Positions 16,837-27,028 of a DNA stretch of 64,000 nt are shown here, piece after piece. Positions within the stretch are counted from its first letter, which is position 1; the number at the start of each line of letters is the position of its first letter. Both the position numbers and the translations under genes were made by a program. The stretch is taken from positions 4,244,501-4,308,500 of the forward strand of contig NZ_CP133784.1 in assembly GCF_034353875.1 (NCBI RefSeq). The letters run 5' to 3'. Under the pieces are notes generated by a model. That model was not told the DNA's origin, did not search any database, and saw only the letters and a list, made by a program, of their open reading frames with translations. Source of the DNA: Pseudomonas sp. MH9.2 (GTDB lineage: Bacteria > Pseudomonadota > Gammaproteobacteria > Pseudomonadales > Pseudomonadaceae).

Positions 16837-19770
16837 TCAGGTCCGCGTGGGCAGTCCCTTTTCGAGGAGTCTGGCGAATTGATCGGCCGGAACCGGACGG
16901 CTAAACAAATACCCTTGAACCTCATCGCATCCTGATTCGTTGAGGAACGCCAATTGGGCATCGACCTCCACACCCTCAGCGATCACCGTGAGCTGCAGGG
17001 TGTGCCCAAGCTGGATGATGGCTTTGACGATTGAGGCGCCATCGGGATCGGTCAACATGTCCTGCACAAACGATTGATCAATCTTGAGCTTGTCGACCGC
17101 CAGCTGTTTAAGATACGAAAGGCTGGAATAGCCGGTTCCGAAATCGTCGATGGACAGGTTCACACCCATGGCCTTCAAGCCGTGCAGGGTTTCTATCGTG
17201 GCATCCACGTCCTGCAGCAGAATGGATTCGGTCAGTTCCAGTTCCAGCCGGTCCGGTCGCAACCCAGACGTGGCAAGCGCAGCAGACACCACTTCCAGAA
17301 CGTTCCCGCGCTTGAACTGCAAGCCCGAGAGATTGACGGCTATTACCGGTGCCGGTGAATATTGACTCTGCCAGACCTTGGCTTGACGACAGGCTTCGTT
17401 GAGCACCCATTCGCCTATCGGAACGATATGGCCACTGCGCTCAGCCAGAGGAATGAACTTGCCCGGAGGCACAAGCCCGTCGATCGGATGCTGCCAGCGG
17501 ATCAGGGCTTCCGCGCCGATGATCCGACCACTGCGAATGTCTATCTGAGGCTGATAATGGAGCACGAATTCGCGATTTCGCAGGGCATTGCTTAATCCCC
17601 CGGTGAGTCGAACTTGCTCAATCAGACCGATATTCATTTCACGCGTGAAGAAACGATAGGTATTGCGCCCCGCCTCCTGGGCACTATTGACTGCCGTGTG
17701 GGCGTTATTGAATAGGGTGTCGAGGTCCTCTCCATCATTCGGGAACAAGCCAATGCCGATGGAGAAAGAAATACTTAGTTTATGGCTGCCGATTTCCAGG
17801 GGGTCAACAAAGACCTCCTGGATGGCATTCGCGAAGCCAATAATTTCCGCAACGTGGTAATTCCCCGTGAGCAAGACAACAAACTCGTCACCGTTAATTC
17901 GACTGATCGTTGCGGTCATTGGGATGCACTGCCACAGCCGTTCAACGACCATGACCAGTACCTGGTCGCCGACAGCGTATCCCAAGCTGTTATTGATCCG
18001 CTGAAAATGATCCAGATTGAGGTAAAGCACAGTAAGCGTGGTGTTTTCGCTCTTGCTGGTGAGTACTGCGTGCTCAAAGCGGTCGCGCAGCAGCAGACGA
18101 TTGGGCAGGTGGGTCAGTGGGTCGTAATGCGCCAGGAACGCCAGCGTTTCTTTGGCGGCGGCATGCTCCGCACGGGTACGCAACGCCATGATGCCGTAAG
18201 CCAGTTCGTTGGCCAGCTCCTGCAGAAGCTTCAGCTCGTCTGGGTCGAAGGCGTGCGCTTCGCTTGCGTAAATGGTTAACGCGCCCAGCACTTTGGCGTC
18301 GCAAATGAGTGGCAGGGCCACACTGGATTGGTACCCATGCTGGATCGCCGCCTCGCGCCACGGCGCCATTCGCGGGCTGTTCTGGATATCCTGGCTGATA
18401 TTCGGCTGACCGGTGCGGATGGCCATACCGGTCGGACCCTGACCGTTCTCGGTATCCGCCCAAGAGATATTGATCCCGTCGAGATACCCGTTGTCATAAC
18501 CGGATTGCGTTATGGGTCGCACCATTTTGGCTTCATCCTGCTCCGCATAGCCAACCCAGGCCATCAGGTAATTGTCCCTGTCGACACACAAACGGCATAT
18601 TTCAGCCAGCAGGGTGTACTCATCTTCAGCGTGCACCAGCGCTGTATTGCAGCGACTGAGCAGCCGCAAGTCGCGATTGAGCTTCCTGAGTACCGTTTCG
18701 CTTTGCTGCAAGGCTGATGTCATGTCTTTGGCAATGACCAACGCTCGTACTCGGCCTGTCACCAGCAGCCAGCCGACCAGGGCCAATAGCACGCTGGCAA
18801 CGGTACCGGAAACTGCAATGATGTCGGCTTTGTCACTTTTCAGTCGGGCGTCAAAGGGTGCCAGTGAACTGACCGCTACCGTCCACTGATGGCCAAAAAG
18901 AGGAACAAGCCGGGTGGTGTGAAACTCGGGAGCCGAGCTGTCGCTACGGCTGTTCGAGCTGAAGATCAATGCGCTCTGTCCGACCGAATCACCGTCGTAG
19001 AGGTCTAGACTCAGTGTGGTGCCGGCTTCCCCAAAGCGTTTTCCCGGAATGCCGTCCATCAAGTCATTCATGCGGAAGGGGGCATAGACCCAACCGATCA
19101 GGTTTGCGCGGCGTTCATCGACTGTCTGATGGGGTGCTTGCAGACGATAGACCGGGTGGTACATCAGGAATCCTGCCTGAACGTCCTGATCGGTTTCCTG
19201 CAGCAGCCGAACCTTGCCCGAGATAGAGGTAATTTCCTCATCCCTCGATTGATCCAGTGCCGCGCGACGAACAGGTTCGGAATACATGTCGTAGCCAATC
19301 GCGCGCTGATTACGCCAGTTGAAAGGCTCGAGGTAGATGACCGGCGTGTAGAGGTCTCGGTTACCGCTGGGATTGATGGTGTAATCAACCCGGCCCTCGG
19401 TACGTACATCGGCGATGTGCCTGGATTTGTCCTCCGGCAACACCCGTGGAGCAAAACCTAATCCCTGGATGCCTGGGTATTTGCCTTCGAGTTTAAGAGC
19501 ATCAACGTATCTAGCGAACTCGCTGCGCGTGACAACGAGCGACGTTGCGAACAGGCCCGACAGGCCTTCCATTAGTTGCTCGTAACGTTGTAAGCGCCTA
19601 TTGGTGTTCTCGATGATTTCGTTGGTACGGTAGTCGAACTCATCGTGGAGCGCCTGTCGGGCAGACTCGCGAGGAATGTCCTGAAGTGCATAGGTCAGCG
19701 CTAGACCCAGGCAGAGGAAGACCCAGGGTATGAACCGAAGACGATTGGAAAGGACTTCATAGTTAGGCAT
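16837..19770 (-). CDS. CHASE-GAF-GGDEF-EAL cyclic-di-GMP protein
   Basis: A 977-residue membrane-bound signalling protein. A first membrane helix (about 10-28) leads into a periplasmic CHASE domain (about 75-270), then a second helix (about 318-340), a GAF domain (about 375-530), GGDEF (about 545-705) and EAL (about 715-965). The GGDEF signature is changed to NGDEF at about 626-630, so cyclase activity is doubtful, though GTP could still bind. The EAL domain looks complete: EALIR at 754-758, NLSGLQF, ELTES, DDFGTG and AEGVE. The most likely activity is a c-di-GMP phosphodiesterase controlled by a ligand in the CHASE or GAF domain. No partner gene is adjacent. Confidence 0.92.
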   Translation of the reverse strand: MPNYEVLSNRLRFIPWVFLCLGLALTYALQDIPRESARQALHDEFDYRTNEIIENTNRRLQRYEQLMEGLSGLFATSLVVTRSEFARYVDALKLEGKYPGIQGLGFAPRVLPEDKSRHIADVRTEGRVDYTINPSGNRDLYTPVIYLEPFNWRNQRAIGYDMYSEPVRRAALDQSRDEEITSISGKVRLLQETDQDVQAGFLMYHPVYRLQAPHQTVDERRANLIGWVYAPFRMNDLMDGIPGKRFGEAGTTLSLDLYDGDSVGQSALIFSSNSRSDSSAPEFHTTRLVPLFGHQWTVAVSSLAPFDARLKSDKADIIAVSGTVASVLLALVGWLLVTGRVRALVIAKDMTSALQQSETVLRKLNRDLRLLSRCNTALVHAEDEYTLLAEICRLCVDRDNYLMAWVGYAEQDEAKMVRPITQSGYDNGYLDGINISWADTENGQGPTGMAIRTGQPNISQDIQNSPRMAPWREAAIQHGYQSSVALPLICDAKVLGALTIYASEAHAFDPDELKLLQELANELAYGIMALRTRAEHAAAKETLAFLAHYDPLTHLPNRLLLRDRFEHAVLTSKSENTTLTVLYLNLDHFQRINNSLGYAVGDQVLVMVVERLWQCIPMTATISRINGDEFVVLLTGNYHVAEIIGFANAIQEVFVDPLEIGSHKLSISFSIGIGLFPNDGEDLDTLFNNAHTAVNSAQEAGRNTYRFFTREMNIGLIEQVRLTGGLSNALRNREFVLHYQPQIDIRSGRIIGAEALIRWQHPIDGLVPPGKFIPLAERSGHIVPIGEWVLNEACRQAKVWQSQYSPAPVIAVNLSGLQFKRGNVLEVVSAALATSGLRPDRLELELTESILLQDVDATIETLHGLKAMGVNLSIDDFGTGYSSLSYLKQLAVDKLKIDQSFVQDMLTDPDGASIVKAIIQLGHTLQLTVIAEGVEVDAQLAFLNESGCDEVQGYLFSRPVPADQFARLLEKGLPTRT

Positions 19771-19815
19771 TGGCTAGATTCCCTAGATGTCCTATGACGA
19801 CTCTAGATGCAAAAA

Positions 19816-19834
19816 ACCCCCTGTTTCAGGGGGT
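19816..19834 (-). terminator. Terminator of ychF
   Basis: ACCCCCTG and CAGGGGGT form an 8-base stem with a 3-base loop, followed on the minus strand by a T-run (the As at 19811-19816). It lies 60 bases beyond the ychF stop. Confidence 0.8.
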
Positions 19835-19893
19835 TTCAGGTTTTCATTGGGTTTCAGACAGTTTCTGCAGCCCAATGAAATAGCGGTAGCGAC

Positions 19894-20994
19894 TTATACG
19901 TTGAAGCGGAAGTGCATCACGTCACCGTCTTTGACGATGTAATCCTTGCCTTCCAGGCGCCATTTGCCCGCTTCTTTAGCACCGGCTTCGCCTTTGTACT
20001 GGATGAAGTCTGCGTAGGCGATGACTTCGGCGCGGATGAAGCCTTTTTCGAAGTCGGTGTGGATCACTGCTGCGGCTTGCGGTGCGGTGGCACCCACGCG
20101 GACAGTCCAGGCGCGAACTTCTTTTACGCCTGCGGTGAAGTAGGTTTGCAGGTTAAGCATTTCGTAGCCCGCGCGGATCACGCGGTTCAGGCCAGGTTCT
20201 TCAAGGCCCAGAGCCTCAAGGAACATGTCCTTCTCTTCGCCATCGTCGAGCTCGGCGATTTCTGCTTCGATCTTGTTGCACACTGGAACTACGATTGCGC
20301 CTTCTTCTTCGGCGATGGCACGGACCACGTCCAGAAGCGGGTTGTTCTCGAAGCCGTCTTCCGCAACGTTGGCGATGTACATGACTGGCTTGATGGTCAA
20401 CAGGTGGAAGCCACGAGCCAGTTGTTTGTCATCGGCATTCATGTTCTTCACCAGGCTGCGCGCGGGCTTGCCTTCGGAGAAGTGGGCGATGAGTTGTTCC
20501 AGAATGGCTTTTTGCGCAACAGCTTCCTTGTCGCCGCCTTTGGCATTGCGCGTCACTTTTTGCAGCTGTTTTTCACAGCTGTCGAGGTCGGCGAAGATCA
20601 ATTCCAGGTCAATGATTTCGATGTCGCGTTTCGGGTCGACACTGTTGGAGACGTGAATCACGTTCTCGTCTTCGAAGCAGCGGACCACGTGGGCGATGGC
20701 ATCGGTCTCGCGGATGTTGGCGAGGAATTTATTGCCCAGGCCTTCACCTTTCGAGGCGCCAGCAACCAGGCCGGCGATGTCGACGAATTCCATGGTGGTC
20801 GGCAGTACACGTTCCGGGAGAACGATGGCCGCCAAAGCGTCCAGGCGTGCGTCCGGCATCGGCACGATACCGGTGTTCGGCTCGATGGTGCAGAAGGGGA
20901 AGTTCTCAGCCGCGATGCCGGATTTGGTCAGGGCGTTGAACAGGGTGGACTTGCCGACGTTGGGTAGGCCGACGATGCCGCAATTGAATCCCAT
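19894..20994 (-). CDS. ychF: Ribosome-binding ATPase YchF (OBG family)
   Basis: This TRAFAC-class P-loop protein has 366 residues, close to the standard length. Visible are the G1 motif [14 protein letters not shown] (Walker A near residue 8), the switch region [17 protein letters not shown], a helical insert, the specificity motif CNKIEAE, and the C-terminal TGS-like domain with [12 protein letters not shown] and [19 protein letters not shown] sequence (here [21 protein letters not shown]). YchF hydrolyses ATP rather than GTP and binds the 70S ribosome; it is linked to oxidative-stress responses. It is downstream of pth on the same strand with a 21-base gap, an arrangement conserved in gammaproteobacteria. 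Confidence 0.96.
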   Translation of the reverse strand: MGFNCGIVGLPNVGKSTLFNALTKSGIAAENFPFCTIEPNTGIVPMPDARLDALAAIVLPERVLPTTMEFVDIAGLVAGASKGEGLGNKFLANIRETDAIAHVVRCFEDENVIHVSNSVDPKRDIEIIDLELIFADLDSCEKQLQKVTRNAKGGDKEAVAQKAILEQLIAHFSEGKPARSLVKNMNADDKQLARGFHLLTIKPVMYIANVAEDGFENNPLLDVVRAIAEEEGAIVVPVCNKIEAEIAELDDGEEKDMFLEALGLEEPGLNRVIRAGYEMLNLQTYFTAGVKEVRAWTVRVGATAPQAAAVIHTDFEKGFIRAEVIAYADFIQYKGEAGAKEAGKWRLEGKDYIVKDGDVMHFRFNV

Positions 20995-21015
20995 GATATT
21001 TCCCCTTGGAGTTAG

Positions 21016-21600
21016 TCAGGCCTTCTGGCTGTGCAGGTTTTTCATCGCGCGGTTCCATTCACCGGCGAAGATATCCGGCAGCACGCCGAGGGCAAAATCG
21101 ATACTGGCGTCCAGTTTTTCCTGTTCAGCGCGTGGCGCTCGACCCAGAACAAAATTGGAGACCTTGCTGGCATCACCTGGGTGGCCAATGCCAAGCCGCA
21201 GGCGGTGAAACGTATTCTGATTGCCGAGCTGCGCGATGATGTCGCGCAGTCCGTTATGACCGCCATGGCCGCCGCCTTGCTTTAGCTTGGCAACGCCGGG
21301 AGGCAGGTCAAGTTCATCATGTGCCACCAGTATGGCGTCTACCGGAATGCGATAGAAGCCAGCGAGCGCCGCCACGGCTTGGCCGCTGCGGTTCATGTAC
21401 GTGGTGGGGATCAGTAGACGAACATCCTGACCCTGGTGAGTGAATCGCCCGGTCAGGCCAAAAAATTTTCGCTCGACGGCAAGATTGACGCCTTGCGCCG
21501 CAGCAATACGCTCAACAAAAAGAGCCCCTGCGTTATGCCGGGTCTGTTCGTATTCGGCGCCTGGATTTCCCAGGCCAACGATCAGTTGTATGGCAGTCAC
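21016..21600 (-). CDS. pth: Peptidyl-tRNA hydrolase
   Basis: The 194-residue enzyme begins [24 protein letters not shown], in which the asparagine and the catalytic His (the RHNAG motif, near residue 23) are intact. The substrate-binding [12 protein letters not shown] and HDELDLPPG motifs follow, then [12 protein letters not shown]. It releases peptides from peptidyl-tRNA that drops off stalled ribosomes and is essential. It sits between rplY and ychF in the usual order. Confidence 0.97.
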   Translation of the reverse strand: MTAIQLIVGLGNPGAEYEQTRHNAGALFVERIAAAQGVNLAVERKFFGLTGRFTHQGQDVRLLIPTTYMNRSGQAVAALAGFYRIPVDAILVAHDELDLPPGVAKLKQGGGHGGHNGLRDIIAQLGNQNTFHRLRLGIGHPGDASKVSNFVLGRAPRAEQEKLDASIDFALGVLPDIFAGEWNRAMKNLHSQKA

Positions 21601-21765
21601 GACAGGGGCTCTTCCTTGGAGTTGTGGATAACATCGCTAGGCGTAGCGACAGAAGTGGGCGAAATATGCTCATTTACCATGATGTAAACTCCGCGATCTC
21701 GCCCGCTTTGCCTGACTATCGCTCGCGACGCTTTCTGAGCAACTCCGACGTTACCAAGCAATGAA

Positions 21766-22362
21766 TTACTCGGCAGCGGTTTCTGCTTCAGGTGCTACAC
21801 GTGGTGCGTGAACGTTGGCAACAGCCAGGTCGTTACCGTGTACCAGTGTTACGAACTCAACGCCTTTAGGTGCTTTGAGGTCGGACAGGTGAATGATGTC
21901 ACCCACTTCAGCAGCGTTCAGATCGACTTCGATGAACTCAGGCAGATCTTTCGGCAGGCAAGTTACTTCGACCTGGGAAATAACGTGCGAAATTTCGCCG
22001 CCTTTCTTGATCGGTGCTTCTTCGTTGATGAAGTGCACAGGTACGTGAGCGATCAGTTTCTGACCAGCGATAACGCGTACGAAGTCAGCATGCATCACGT
22101 GGCCCTTGGCCGGGTGACGTTGCAGTGCTTTGATCACGACGTTCTGCTTGGTGCCACCAATGTTCAGTTCGATAACGTGGCTGAAAGCAGCGTCGTTTTC
22201 CAACAGTTTGGCAACTTCTTTAGCCAGCATGCTGATCGATTCAGGGGCTTTTTCGCCACCGTAAACGACAGCTGGAACCAGGCTTGCGAGACGACGCAGG
22301 CGGCGGCTCGCACCTTTCCCCAGGTCGGAACGCACTTCAGCATTCAAAGTAAAGTTATTCAT
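21766..22362 (-). CDS. rplY: 50S ribosomal protein L25 (CTC form)
   Basis: The start is the ATG at 22362 after GGAG, giving [10 protein letters not shown] and 198 residues. This is the long two-domain form: an N-terminal L25 5S-rRNA-binding domain (about 1-95) and a C-terminal beta domain (TL5/Ctc, about 100-185) ending in an Ala/Glu-rich tail. It stabilises 5S rRNA in the large subunit. It follows prs on the minus strand, separated by a strong hairpin, and precedes pth by 165 bases. Confidence 0.95.
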   Translation of the reverse strand: MNNFTLNAEVRSDLGKGASRRLRRLASLVPAVVYGGEKAPESISMLAKEVAKLLENDAAFSHVIELNIGGTKQNVVIKALQRHPAKGHVMHADFVRVIAGQKLIAHVPVHFINEEAPIKKGGEISHVISQVEVTCLPKDLPEFIEVDLNAAEVGDIIHLSDLKAPKGVEFVTLVHGNDLAVANVHAPRVAPEAETAAE

Positions 22363-22431
22363 GTTGTTTCTCCAAAATAACCACATTCGCCCAGCGGTTG
22401 CGACCGGCGCTCAGACGATATGGGCAAAAAA

Positions 22432-22462
22432 GCCCCGCCCCAACAGTAGGTTGGGGCGGGGC
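22432..22462 (-). terminator. Strong terminator between prs and rplY
   Basis: A 13-base GC-rich stem (GCCCCGCCCCAAC) with a 5-base loop is followed on the minus strand by six Ts. It should end prs transcription or allow partial read-through into rplY. Confidence 0.85.
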
Positions 22463-22499
22463 GCTTTTCGACAGCGTAATGCAACCGTGGGCAGAGCCC

Positions 22500-23441
22500 T
22501 TAGCGGAACATCGCGCTGATCGATTCTTCGTTGCTGATGCGGCGGACCGCCTCAGCAACTACCGGTGCAATATCCAGTTGGCGGATACGTGAACAGGATT
22601 GTGCGGCAGCGGACAACGGGATGGTGTTGGTCACCACCAGTTCGTCCAGCATGGAATTTTCAATGTTTTCGATAGCCCGACCCGACAGCACAGGGTGTGT
22701 GCAGTAGGCAAAGACCTTGGCAGCGCCATGCTCTTTCAGGGCCTTCGCCGCGTGACACAGAGTGCCGGCGGTATCGACCATGTCGTCGACCAGAATACAG
22801 GTACGCCCTTCGACATCACCGATGATATGCATCACTTCAGAGTGATTGGCTTTCTCACGGCGTTTATCGATGATCCCGAGATCGACGCCCAAGGATTTGG
22901 CAACAGCCCGTGCACGCACGACGCCACCGATATCCGGGGAAACAATCATCAGGTTTTCGAAGCGTTGATCTTCGATGTCATCCACCAAAACGGGGGAGCC
23001 GTAGATGTTATCTACCGGAATATCGAAGAATCCCTGAATTTGGTCCGCATGCAAATCAACCGTAAGAACACGATCGATCCCCACCACGGTCAGCATGTCA
23101 GCGACAACTTTCGCGCTGATAGCTACACGTGCGGAACGCGGACGGCGATCCTGGCGGGCATAACCAAAGTATGGAATCACCGCAGTGATTCGAGACGCTG
23201 AGGAGCGGCGGAAGGCATCTGCCATCACAACCAGTTCCATCAGGTTATCGTTGGTTGGTGCACAGGTTGGCTGGATAATGAAGACGTCTTTACCGCGGAC
23301 GTTTTCATTGATCTCGGCACTGATTTCACCATCGGAAAATTTGCCGACGGAGATATCACCTAGAGGGATATGCAGCTGGCGTACTACACGCCTAGCTAGA
23401 TCGGGGTTAGCGTTCCCCGTAAAGACCATCATCTTGGACAC
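22500..23441 (-). CDS. prs: Ribose-phosphate pyrophosphokinase
   Basis: From the GTG at 23441, which follows AGGT at a 7-base distance, the product is 313 residues, the usual length in pseudomonads. It makes PRPP from ribose 5-phosphate and ATP. Seen in order are [20 protein letters not shown], the flexible [18 protein letters not shown] loop, the [12 protein letters not shown] divalent-metal/ATP region, and the PRPP-binding signature [15 protein letters not shown] longer in-frame reading through the tRNA-Gln gene (to 23519) is an artefact. tRNA-Gln and ispE lie upstream on the same strand, so the genes may be co-transcribed. Confidence 0.96.
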   Translation of the reverse strand: MSKMMVFTGNANPDLARRVVRQLHIPLGDISVGKFSDGEISAEINENVRGKDVFIIQPTCAPTNDNLMELVVMADAFRRSSASRITAVIPYFGYARQDRRPRSARVAISAKVVADMLTVVGIDRVLTVDLHADQIQGFFDIPVDNIYGSPVLVDDIEDQRFENLMIVSPDIGGVVRARAVAKSLGVDLGIIDKRREKANHSEVMHIIGDVEGRTCILVDDMVDTAGTLCHAAKALKEHGAAKVFAYCTHPVLSGRAIENIENSMLDELVVTNTIPLSAAAQSCSRIRQLDIAPVVAEAVRRISNEESISAMFR

Positions 23442-23487
23442 GCGCACTACCTGCCGGCTGAGGGTATACCTGGATGAGTATAGAAAA

Positions 23488-23562
23488 TGGCAGGGGCGGC
23501 TGGATTCGAACCAACGCATGGCAGGATCAAAACCTGCTGCCTTACCGCTTGGCGACGCCCCT
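23488..23562 (-). tRNA. tRNA-Gln (anticodon TTG)
   Basis: On the minus strand the 75-base gene has the acceptor AGGGGCG/CGCCCCT, a D arm with GCCAAGCGGTAAGGC, an anticodon arm with GGTTTTGATCC (TTG), a T arm with GGTTCGAATCC and an encoded CCA. It lies between ispE and prs, as in other Pseudomonas. Confidence 0.96.
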
Positions 23563-23597
23563 GTAATGTTTCACCTTGAGTGCCCAGCACTCAATTC

Positions 23598-24449
23598 TTA
23601 GAACAGATCTTGTAACTTGCGATGCAACATCGAAACGTTGCTTCCCTTTGCTACAAACCCTGTAAGGGTCTCTGTAAGAAGGGCCGAGACTTTATCAGCT
23701 TCGGCTTGGTTTGGGAAGGCCCCAAACACACAACTTCCAGTTCCGGTTAATTTTGCTTCGGCAAAATTGCCTAACAAATTCAAAGCGTTACGAACAGCTG
23801 GGTAACGCCTCTCTACAACCGGCTGACAGTCATTTCGACTGTTTCCCTCGAGAACGGGGCGCACTTTAATGGGAGGAGTGTCTCGTGTCAACAGTGGATC
23901 TGAAAAAATTTCTGCTGTACTTACAGATACTTGCGGTACAAGCACCAGATACCAAGGCTCTTCGGGGTTTACAGGGGTCAGTATTTCTCCGACACCTTCA
24001 GCAAACGCAGCATGTCCACGCACGAAAACCGGGACGTCCGCGCCTAATGTCAGGCCCAATGCGGCCAGGCGATCTTCATCCCAACCAAGTTTCCACAGGT
24101 GATTCAGACCGAGCAATGTGGTGGCCGCATCGGAGCTTCCGCCGCCGATTCCTCCGCCCATGGGCAGACGTTTTTCCAGCCAGATGTCGATACCAAGGGT
24201 GCAGCCGGATTGTTTTTGCAATGCACGAGCGGCTTTTACGATCAGGTTACTGTCGTGGGGCACGCCGGGAATTTCAGTTTGAAGGCGGATTTCTCCGTCA
24301 TCGCGTACGGCGAAACTGAGTTCGTCACCGTAGTCGAGAAATTGAAACAGCGTCTGCAACTCGTGATAGCCGTCTTCGCGACGGCCAAGAATATGCAGCA
24401 TCAGGTTGAGTTTGGCGGGTGCCGGCAGCGTCAGGCGAGGGGTGTGCAT
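23598..24449 (-). CDS. ispE: 4-diphosphocytidyl-2-C-methyl-D-erythritol kinase
   Basis: This GHMP kinase of 283 residues acts in the MEP isoprenoid pathway. It opens [24 protein letters not shown] and has the GHMP ATP-binding motif [17 protein letters not shown] (about 95-111) and the late [10 protein letters not shown] glycine motif. It phosphorylates the 2-hydroxyl of CDP-methylerythritol. The ATG directly follows the lolB stop with a 2-base gap, so the two are coupled in one minus-strand operon. Confidence 0.96.
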   Translation of the reverse strand: MHTPRLTLPAPAKLNLMLHILGRREDGYHELQTLFQFLDYGDELSFAVRDDGEIRLQTEIPGVPHDSNLIVKAARALQKQSGCTLGIDIWLEKRLPMGGGIGGGSSDAATTLLGLNHLWKLGWDEDRLAALGLTLGADVPVFVRGHAAFAEGVGEILTPVNPEEPWYLVLVPQVSVSTAEIFSDPLLTRDTPPIKVRPVLEGNSRNDCQPVVERRYPAVRNALNLLGNFAEAKLTGTGSCVFGAFPNQAEADKVSALLTETLTGFVAKGSNVSMLHRKLQDLF

Positions 24450-24451
24450 GA

Positions 24452-25069
24452 TTATTGCCCCAGTTTGCGTGGTTGCCAGTCCTTGATCACCAGCGTGACG
24501 TCGAGGTCCTGGCCGTGCAGCTTGATGCGCTCAGGCAGCCAATAGCCGTTCTGTTGCGTGTAGCTCAGGTATTCGACTTGCCAATCGTCCTGCTCGAGGC
24601 TGGCAAGGCGACTGTCGCCATCCAGGTTCAAGCGACTCCTGCTGCCGGGAGCGGGTAGACCGCGTACCCACCAGACAAGATGCGACACCGGTAATTTCCA
24701 GCCTAGTTGTTGTTGGAGCAAGTCTTCCGGGTTGGCAGCTTCGTAGCGGCCCTGATTGGCTACTTCCAGGGCGACGCTACCCGGTCGTCCGGTCAAGCGG
24801 GCTGCGCCGCGTCCCAGGGGGCCTGAGAGGCGGATATCGTAGTAGTCCTGACGCTGCAGCCAGAACAAGGTGCCGCTGCCCGAATCCTTCGGGGCGCGAA
24901 TGCCGACCTTGCCGCTGATTTGCCACCCGTCAAGGCTGCTCAGTTGTGCTTTGTGTTCGCGCCATTGCGCGGGGTTGCCTTGGCCCTGCAGGGCTTCGCG
25001 AGAGGTAAAACCGGCGCAACCGGCGAGCAGGGCGATCAGGCTGAAAACGATAACGTGGCGCAAAAACAT
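24452..25069 (-). CDS. lolB: Outer-membrane lipoprotein receptor LolB
   Basis: The 205-residue precursor has a lipoprotein signal ending LLAGC (the acylated Cys near residue 18), followed by the LolB fold with [22 protein letters not shown] and [14 protein letters not shown]. LolB accepts lipoproteins from LolA and inserts them into the outer membrane. It lies between the TPR lipoprotein gene (4-base gap) and ispE (2-base gap), the conserved ispE-lolB order. The final segment [22 protein letters not shown] is typical. Confidence 0.95.
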   Translation of the reverse strand: MFLRHVIVFSLIALLAGCAGFTSREALQGQGNPAQWREHKAQLSSLDGWQISGKVGIRAPKDSGSGTLFWLQRQDYYDIRLSGPLGRGAARLTGRPGSVALEVANQGRYEAANPEDLLQQQLGWKLPVSHLVWWVRGLPAPGSRSRLNLDGDSRLASLEQDDWQVEYLSYTQQNGYWLPERIKLHGQDLDVTLVIKDWQPRKLGQ

Positions 25070-25073
25070 AAAA

Positions 25074-26801
25074 TTAGAGAGTCTCGGATCCGGTCAGGCG
25101 CCGCAGAGTGCTGCGCAGAATAGGGCTATCAGGTTGTTGCTCGAGGGCTTTGCTCCAGACTTTCCGGGCTTCGCGCTGCTTGCCGTTGGCCCACAATACT
25201 TCGCCCAGATGGGCGGCGACTTCGTGGTCCGGGAAGCGTTCCAGCGCCTGACGCAGCAAGCGTTCGGCTTCATCGAGGTTGCCCAGGCGGTAATTTACCC
25301 ACCCCAGACTGTCGAGTACGGCTGGGTCTTCCGGGTTCAGTGCGTGCGCTCGTTCGATCAGGGCCTTGGCTTCGGCATAGCGCGTCGTGCGGTCTGACAG
25401 GGTGTAGCCCAAGGCGTTCAAGGCCATGGCGTTGTCAGGCTCGCGCTTGATAATCGCGCGCAGGTCTTTTTCCATTTGCGACAGGTCGTCGCGTTTTTCC
25501 GCGAGCATGGCTCGTGTATACAGCAGGTTCAAGTCGTCGGGATACTGCTTCAACGCCTGCCCCAGCACTTGCCAGGCTCGATCGCTCTGGTTGTTGTTTG
25601 CCAGGGTTTCGGCTTCGATCAGGTACAGCTGAATCGCATAGTCGGGCTGCGCTTCGCGTGCGGCGGCCAGGCGTTTCGAGGCTTCGGCCACGCTACCGTT
25701 GCTCATCAGAATGTCGCTTTGGCGCAGTTGCGCCGGCAGGTAGTCATTGCCGGGGCCGACCTGAGCGTATTCGGTCAGGGCGTTTTGCGGATCGTTGCGT
25801 TCTTCGTAGACACGGCCGAGGTTCAGGTGCGCCGAATCAACGTGGCTGCCGCGAGCGATCAAGTCTTCCAGGTAGCCAACGGCTTCATCCCAGGCTTTGG
25901 CTTCAAGGCAAACCAGCGCCAGCGAATAACGCAACTCGTCGTCATCCGGGAACTGTTGCACCAGGCTGGAGAACTCGACTTTGGCGTCGTCCATGCGGTT
26001 CTGTTCGACCAGCATGCGGGCATAAGTCAGGCGCAGGCGTTTGTCGTCCGGGTATTGGCGAATGCTTTTTTCCAGGATCGGCAAGGCTTCTTTGCCTCGG
26101 TCCATGCCCTGCAGGAGGCGGGCCCGCAGCAGAATAGGGGTCACGTCGCCGTCATTGGCTGGATTGTCTTCCAGCAGTTTCAGGGCGCCTTGGGCGTCAC
26201 CGTTCTGTTGGAGGAGCAAGGCTTTGCCGAAGATCAGCTGGCCGTTTTTCGGGTATTTCTTGAGCAGGCGATCAAAGCTGGTCAGCAAACCGTTGCGGGT
26301 ATCTGCATCGGTTTCGGCGGCAGACAGCGCCAAAAAGTCAAAATGCGTATCGCCCTGTCCTTGCAGGACCTTCTCCATGTACGCCATGGAATCGTCATAG
26401 CGTCCGGCGCGGGCCAATTGAATCGCCGCCGCGCGTTGTGCTTCAAGATTGGTCGGGTCGTTTTTCGCCCAGATCAGCGAGGTATCCAGTGCTGCCTGAT
26501 CGGCGCCCAGGTACTCGGCAATGTGGAAGGCGCGTTCGGAAATCCCTGGATCCTGAGTATTGATCGCTTGGGTGACGTAGTTATCCAGCGCGATGTCGAA
26601 TCGGTTGCGCTGACCCGCCAGCTCCGCACTCAACAGGCTGAACACTGTGTCTTCGGTGAACGAGCTATAAACCTGCGGCTTGGGTGCGGGTGCGGGCGTC
26701 GTGTCTGCGGCCGGTGGCGTAGCATCCGGTGAAACGGGGGCTATAGCCTGGCAACCGTTCAGAAACACAAAGGCGAGAAGTAACGCGGAGGATCTATTCA
26801 T
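25074..26801 (-). CDS. TPR-repeat lipoprotein (PA4667-type)
   Basis: The 575-residue precursor has a lipobox (FLNGC, Cys near 17) and a Pro-rich linker. About ten tetratricopeptide repeats follow, clearest toward the C-terminus: [51 protein letters not shown] and [21 protein letters not shown]. It matches the gene found upstream of lolB-ispE in other Pseudomonas. An outer-membrane scaffolding role is likely; the partner is unknown. It is divergent from hemA across 227 bases. Confidence 0.88.
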   Translation of the reverse strand: MNRSSALLLAFVFLNGCQAIAPVSPDATPPAADTTPAPAPKPQVYSSFTEDTVFSLLSAELAGQRNRFDIALDNYVTQAINTQDPGISERAFHIAEYLGADQAALDTSLIWAKNDPTNLEAQRAAAIQLARAGRYDDSMAYMEKVLQGQGDTHFDFLALSAAETDADTRNGLLTSFDRLLKKYPKNGQLIFGKALLLQQNGDAQGALKLLEDNPANDGDVTPILLRARLLQGMDRGKEALPILEKSIRQYPDDKRLRLTYARMLVEQNRMDDAKVEFSSLVQQFPDDDELRYSLALVCLEAKAWDEAVGYLEDLIARGSHVDSAHLNLGRVYEERNDPQNALTEYAQVGPGNDYLPAQLRQSDILMSNGSVAEASKRLAAAREAQPDYAIQLYLIEAETLANNNQSDRAWQVLGQALKQYPDDLNLLYTRAMLAEKRDDLSQMEKDLRAIIKREPDNAMALNALGYTLSDRTTRYAEAKALIERAHALNPEDPAVLDSLGWVNYRLGNLDEAERLLRQALERFPDHEVAAHLGEVLWANGKQREARKVWSKALEQQPDSPILRSTLRRLTGSETL

Positions 26802-27028
26802 ATATAGGGAGAGGGCGACTTACCTGCGGTCGGATCATCATGACACAAGCCTAGGAGCAAACCCACAGCCTATGCGAAAACTACTCAACTGGCCTTTGGC
26901 GAGGCCAAAACACGGCCGATAAACGGCTTAAAAGGGGCCGCTCTATTCGGACAATAGTCTGCGGTGGTTGTTCTCACTCTGGCGAAGTAGGACAATTGCC
27001 GGCTTCACGTCACCATCAGCGACCTTGA

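Noticed and set aside
23441..23519. N-terminal extension of prs through the tRNA-Gln gene
   Set aside because: It would translate tRNA sequence. The GTG at 23441 has a ribosome-binding site and gives the standard 313 residues.
25476..26732. 418-residue plus-strand frame opposite the TPR lipoprotein gene
   Set aside because: Complementary shadow of a clear TPR protein; its own translation lacks domains.
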